A stretch of DNA of 13,157 bases, from NCBI GenBank assembly GCA_900155495.1, contig FTLJ01000324.1, positions 1 to 13,157 on the forward strand, in the 5' to 3' direction. Origin of the DNA: Porogramme epimiltina. Its lineage: Eukaryota > Basidiomycota > Agaricomycetes > Polyporales > Polyporaceae. How positions within the stretch are numbered: position 1 is the stretch's first letter; the number at the start of each line of letters is the position of its first letter. Below the pieces are notes generated by a model. That model saw only the letters and a program-made list of their open reading frames with translations. It did no database searches and had not been told where the DNA came from. A program made the position numbers and the translations under genes. This document shows positions 9,872-13,157 of this stretch, piece by piece.

Positions 9872-9932
9872 ACGTGGACGGCACGGCGCATTGAAGTCCG
9901 GGTTTATATTGTCTCGGCACCGCCGTCCACGT
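9872..9932. repeat. Perfect 11-bp inverted repeat
   Basis: ACGTGGACGGC at 9872-9882 is exactly complementary to GCCGTCCACGT at 9922-9932, with a 39-nt interval. It lies just downstream of the last GST codon before the break. It could be a relic of a small transposon end, a hairpin or chance; no target-site duplication is evident. Confidence 0.35.
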
Positions 9933-10335
9933 CCGACAGCTGGGTAGAGAAAATACTCGGGGACACGCGGGGAGGGGAGACTGCACGCCGCGCCCAGAGA
10001 GGGCCTATCGCGACGGAACGCGCGGGATTGGAGCGAGGCCGAAAATCGAGGTGCGTATCATGCGAGGACTACGTTTCGCGCTCAAATCCTAGGAATAGAC
10101 AAACTGCAAGCCCGAAGGCCCCGCCGCCTGTCGACGGAGCGAGCAAGGATGGAAGCACGCTCAAGGAAGAGTGCGTGGTTCTAGCAAGAGGCATATCGCC
10201 CTCCTCTGGATGCCGCGCCCGAGTTCGTATTGTAAGTCTCGCGCTTATGTTCTAATAAGCTGAAGGTTCCTCCACAGACTGTGAACCCGTTGCACACGTC
10301 TGCGCGGTTGGTCCTTCTCGCACGGGCCACCGGAA

Positions 10336-10407
10336 TTGAACGCGCCTGCGCGCGCCCGCACGCGCCGGGCGTCTATGCGTGCAGGCGCGTGCAGTGGCGT
10401 TCGATTC
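10336..10407. repeat. GC-rich imperfect palindrome (minisatellite block 1)
   Basis: The left half (GAACGCGCCTGCGCGCGCCC...) and the right half (...GCAGGCGCGTGCAGTGGCG) are built from the same 10-bp motif in opposite orientation. They form arms of about 28 bp with a few mismatches around a centre near 10364-10375. The right half shares a run of more than 20 bp with the main minisatellite at 10980-11005, so the two blocks are related by copying. Confidence 0.6.
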
Positions 10408-10563
10408 TCTTGTCGAATCTATGGTCACCCGAAGCACCGGCTCAAACTTGACACTTTACTCCTCTGAGTGCATTTCCTATGTCATATCTATAAACATAAC
10501 ATCTCCTTGAAGTTTTAGGGTGACCTACTATGGTCCTTCATACACATATTTCAACTCTTACTG

Positions 10564-10583
10564 TATCTATCTATCTATCTATA
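10564..10583. repeat. TATC microsatellite
   Basis: About four and a half perfect copies of TATC followed by TATA. It is an ordinary tetranucleotide repeat in AT-rich non-coding DNA. Confidence 0.85.
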
Positions 10584-10859
10584 ACTGTGCGTTGTGTTCG
10601 GAAAGCGGTAGTGAGGTGTATTGAATGTGTCTTAATACATTTTCTGCCATTATCTGTAGAATAGCCTACATAAAGACACAATTATTCTTTGGGCCAGAGT
10701 GTGCACTTGCCTATACTCACATCTGTGTCTTTGTAACACGACAATTGGATGCATGACATAGTATAAGCAGTGTTCCTGCATGTAAGCATTGACCAATTAT
10801 GAATATAGACTAGGGGAGCTTCGTTCAAGGATGGACGCCAGTATGTATAGTCACACTGG

Positions 10860-11057
10860 CGCGTGCGCGAAGCTGCGTGCAGGCGCGTGCAGGCGCGCGC
10901 AAGGTCGCGCGCGGGCGCGTGCAAGGTCACGCGCAGGTGCGTGCGGGGCGCGTGCAGGTGCGTGCGGGGCGCGTGCAGGTGCGTGCAGGCGCGTGCAGTG
11001 GCGTTCAGGCGCGTGCAGGCGCGTTCAGGCGCGTTCAAGTGGTGTTCAGGCGCACAT
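10860..11057. repeat. 10-bp GC-rich minisatellite, main block
   Basis: The basic unit is CAGGCGCGTG (10 bp), with variants such as CAGGCGCGTT and a longer 21-bp compound unit (CAGGTGCGTGCGGGGCGCGTG) repeated twice in tandem at 10934-10954 and 10955-10975. The 5' part is more degenerate (GCGCGCAAGGTC...). The block is dominated by alternating CG/TG/CA steps, the kind of sequence that can adopt Z-DNA, and its period is near one helical turn. Unit drift suggests slippage or unequal exchange. Confidence 0.85.
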
Positions 11058-11417
11058 AGGTACGTCTGTTCGAGCCCGGCTACGACCGGGTATTTATTTT
11101 GTCTTTGCTTAGGTGTATGCGGCGGGGGGAGACTGAAAGGGAAACCAGAAAATGATCACAGAAAGAAGCAAGGAATATGCGGAAGCTTATACCATCGATC
11201 CAAACCGCCACCTTGATGACTGTAAGTAGAAGTAATGATGACCGTACGTATAGCCCATAGAGTCCTCTCAATGACTGAATTATCTGCTAATAACCAGGTC
11301 CTCCTTCAGTACAATCAAGTAACACGTACATTTATAGTTTATACACCCGTAGACATTTGTGATAAATATTTGTCTCCTCGTTGTCAATTCAGAACGGCAC
11401 CCGCGAAGGGACTAAAG

Positions 11418-11494
11418 CGGCGCGCACAGGCGCTTGCGGACGCGTGCACGCGCGTGCGGGCGCGCGCGAGCGCGTGCAAGCGCGCGCAGGCGCG
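11418..11494. repeat. 10-bp GC-rich minisatellite, block 3
   Basis: A third run of the same kind of motif (GCGCACAGGCGCTTGCGGAC, CGCGTGCGGGCGCGCGCGAG), with more drift than the main block. It runs in the same orientation as the main block and lies about 360 bp away across AT-richer DNA. Confidence 0.7.
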
Positions 11495-11829
11495 GCCAAT
11501 TACCGCAGCCCTTCTCGCACGCATGAACTATACTGGGACCCGCATACGATGAATGCGGCTCAGCGGCTGAGGTGCTAGGACGCTAGGTGCGGTCTGAGGC
11601 TAACAGTGGCGTTTGGGGAACTTGCGCATTACCCGGATTTGTTGGCAAAGAAATGATTTCAGTGCATATTCGTTTGTAGTAGCTAGTTCTGCATTGAATA
11701 AAATATATTACTAGTGTCCTAGGTACACGATATATACTAAGTGGCTTGGGTCACGCTCGGGTGTCAAGTTCAAAAACTCGGCCATGGATGAGTCCTCTGA
11801 CGCCGTGTTTATCTCCTAAGTTGCGAAAG

Positions 11830-12415
11830 AAAGTGTGTCAATGGGCAGGCACGTCCTCCCGATGAACGCCCCCGTAGGCCAGCGCACGCAACTTGACCAG
11901 CGTGCCCTCCAGCTCCATCTCCTGTATGTACCCCCTCCTCGCGGCCCAGGGACCACAGCGTCCTCGACACGAGGTCACGCGCCGTGCCGATACTGCGCCG
12001 GTCGAACAGTGCGAGGGGCCCGTCCAACGCGGCGTACTCAATCAACGCTCAACGAACCTGGAGGTAGTCCGCGACCGATGAAGACGCGGCGGCCGCGGGG
12101 AGGCGACGCCGCACGCGCGCGACGACGGACTCGAGTGTCCGAGCGACGTGCACCTGCAGGACGGTGCGCTGCCGCGGTAGCGCGTCGGCGAGCCTGCCCG
12201 GACGGCGGTGGCCAATCACCGTGGCCGCGGGGAGAGAAAGGCTAGAAAAACGGACGAGTAGTGAGCGGGTCTGTAGGCAGCTGGGGGAGACGAACATACC
12301 GCAGTTGAAAGGAACCCCCTCCACAGCGCGCAGCACTTCAAGGACCGCTACTTACCTCAACGCGAGCTCTGAGTACGAGTACGGGGGCGTCCCGGTCTTC
12401 TGGTGCACGACTGTC
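11830..12415 (-). pseudogene. CmcJ/NvfI-like oxidoreductase pseudogene (copy 2, 5'-truncated)
   Basis: In coding order: VVHQKTGTPPYSYSELALR (12413-12355); a degraded block EVLRAVEGVPFNC before a GTATGT donor (about 12345-12305), corresponding to ELRGTSRVVPFDH of copy 1; an intron-like pyrimidine-rich stretch; then HRRPGRLADALPRQRTVLQV, ARTLESVVARVRRRLP, DYLQVR, a TGA stop at 12051-12049, and EYAALDGPLALFDRRSIG, TARDLVSRTLWS (to about 11940). The frame is constant from about 12225 to 11935 apart from that stop. Aligned with copy 1, L-C-D-G-H-S-V-D-A-A-R-G-L matches L-F-D-R-R-S-I-G-T-A-R-D-L, so the two are homologous but clearly diverged. The C-terminal TPKGAPLRES block is not found. The missing N-terminus ends about 65 nt from the start of the GST fragment on the other strand. 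Confidence 0.65.
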
Positions 12416-12479
12416 CCTCCTCCCCTCGCCCTCTCCCTGCGTCCGCCGTCCCGTGCTGACCGCCCCGCGCGCGGCGCAG

Positions 12480-12942
12480 ACGGAATGTGCAAGGCCGGGT
12501 TCGCGCCGTCGCAACAAGCGTACAGAGCCGCTGTCGCGCCGATCTGCGCGTTCCTCGACCGGGGAGAGCGGATGCTCGCGGGCAAGGAAAAGACTTCCTC
12601 GTCAGTGGCGGCCGCGTCATCGAGGAGGACAATCACCTCTTCGCTGCGATCGTCCGATTCGACCCCGTCCACGCCGGCCACTTCGAGTATGCGTCGCCCG
12701 CAGCGACCACCTTGCGATCGACCTGCGAGCAGCGCGACTCTCTTTTGTGCGTTGTGTCTGTTGGAAGCGAGAGAGCTCGGGTGCGCGAGGGCGCGGGGCA
12801 CTGCAGGTGGATGCAGAAGCTGTACTGGAATAATGACGCGTTCTCGTCGACGTGCAACTTCGAGCACATCAAGACGCGCTGTTACTCGTCGCACCGCCGC
12901 GTACGTCCCCATTCTAGTGAAGCGCGGCTAGGGGTGGGTTGA
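12480..12942 (+). pseudogene. Glutathionyl-hydroquinone reductase (Xi-class GST) pseudogene, C-terminal part
   Basis: After an acceptor-like GCGCAG the sequence reads GMCKAGFAPSQQAYRAAVAP, then ICAFLDRGERMLAGK. A small insertion near 12582-12592 shifts the frame, and it continues KDFLVSGGRVIEEDNHLFAA, IVRFDPVHAGHFE. A stretch without family similarity (12688-12780, perhaps a relic intron with GTATGC donor) follows, then RWMQKLYWNNDAFSSTCNFE, HIKTRCYSSHRRV. These correspond to the helical C-terminal GST domain of the Ecm4/GTO family (VYKAGFA, TIVRFDPVYVGHFK, LYWNN, NFEHIKTHYY). No N-terminal thioredoxin-fold half lies directly upstream; instead CmcJ-like copy 2 abuts on the opposite strand. 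The frame shift and the missing half make it non-functional. It may be the other end of the piece at 9236-9818, or the remnant of a second copy. Confidence 0.75.
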
Positions 12943-13157
12943 CTCCTCCTTTGGGTTTGTATATCAACCCGCGGTGCGACGCCTCACACGAGGAGCGTCG
13001 CCTCAAGAACAGCCGCTACGCGAGGGGCCGCGAGCTCGCGCCCGGGCACGGTGCGGCGCGCGACGGCCGCGCCGTCCCCTGTCTCCGCGCCGCCCGTGCG
13101 CGCCACTGTCACCGTGCAGCAGGACGCGCGCGTGCGGACAAACTACCACATAAACAC
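12943..13157. other. GC-rich tail, no gene recognised
   Basis: It follows the GST C-terminal fragment. After about 12990 it becomes strongly GC-rich and dominated by CG-dinucleotide runs, with long frames open on both strands, so coding potential cannot be judged by ORF length. No motif was recognised; the window ends inside it. Confidence 0.4.

Larger units (their letters stand above)
9819..11829. other. 2-kb non-coding spacer rich in simple repeats
   Basis: It lies between the N-terminal GST piece and CmcJ-like copy 2. Long open frames here (for example across 10800-11110) are produced by the GC-rich minisatellite, which contains no stop codons in some frames, and give Arg/Ala/Cys-rich nonsense. 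AT-rich DNA at 10440-10800 and 11640-11760 surrounds the repeats. I recognise no gene, tRNA or transposase. Repeats are listed separately. Confidence 0.5.

Noticed and set aside
11035..11095. A possible tRNA 3' half around GTTCGAGCCCGG near 11068.
   Set aside because: No A-box, anticodon stem or acceptor pairing could be found upstream, where the minisatellite lies.
10682..11216. Long overlapping frames on both strands coding Cys/Arg/Ala-rich repeat proteins.
   Set aside because: They are by-products of the 10-bp minisatellite, whose unit lacks stop codons. The 10-bp period is not a multiple of three and no flanking coding sequence is seen.
9819..11829. A transposable element carrying the CmcJ-like fragment between the GST halves.
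   Set aside because: No transposase, reverse transcriptase, long terminal repeat or matching terminal repeats are visible, so the mechanism is left open.
9806..12391. A 9-bp direct repeat GGGGGCGTC at 9806-9814 and 12383-12391, a possible target-site duplication bounding a 2.6-kb insertion.
   Set aside because: The second copy sits inside readable CmcJ-like codons (minus strand, GTPPYSYS) on both sides, so it is not at an element boundary. The flanks show no terminal inverted repeats. Most likely chance in GC-rich DNA.
12352..12912. A 186-codon minus-strand open frame as a complete gene.
   Set aside because: Most of it is antisense to the readable GST C-terminal codons. Only its last 20 or so codons match CmcJ-like copy 2.

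Overview
The window looks like nuclear DNA of a filamentous basidiomycete, most likely an Agaricomycete. The main reason is a minus-strand gene whose exons are separated by six short introns (56 to 93 nt) with fungal splice signals. Its product has the NACHT/WD40 NOD-like receptor architecture that is greatly expanded in that class. No bacterial, plasmid or viral features are visible, and I cannot name a species.

Region 1 (245-5369, minus strand) is one apparently intact NLR gene. Individual open reading frames split it into unrelated-looking pieces, but splicing in phase across seven exons gives a protein of 1578 residues. It has a basic start, an S/T-rich linker, a helical N-terminal effector-type domain, a NACHT NTPase with clear Walker A, Walker B and sensor motifs, a winged-helix region, and about 12-14 divergent WD40 repeats. 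One exon is only 36 nt long, and the second exon is read in a frame with no long ORF.

Region 2 (5370-6737) is about 1.4 kb with no gene that I recognise. It contains the NLR 5' flank.

Region 3 (6738-12942) is a graveyard of two gene families, each present twice in complementary pieces. On the minus strand, a decayed CmcJ/NvfI-like oxidoreductase (6738-8029) has at least four frame breaks. Facing away from it on the plus strand is the N-terminal two thirds of a glutathionyl-hydroquinone reductase (Xi-class GST, Ecm4/GTO type; 9236-9818) with four in-frame stops. After 2 kb of non-coding DNA comes a second, 5'-truncated CmcJ-like copy (11830-12415, minus). It is followed at once by the C-terminal part of a glutathionyl-hydroquinone reductase (12480-12942, plus). 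The same divergent gene pair therefore seems to occur twice, in different states of loss. Alternatively, a single GST pseudogene has been split by 2.66 kb inserted in an intron.

The spacer at 9819-11829 holds three blocks of a 10-bp GC-rich minisatellite with strong alternating purine-pyrimidine character, a TATC microsatellite and inverted repeats. The last 215 bases are very GC-rich and hold nothing that I recognise.

The NLR is the only gene here likely to make a functional product. The other coding remnants are pseudogenes of a detoxification or secondary-metabolism pair. No functional link between them and the NLR can be shown from the sequence.
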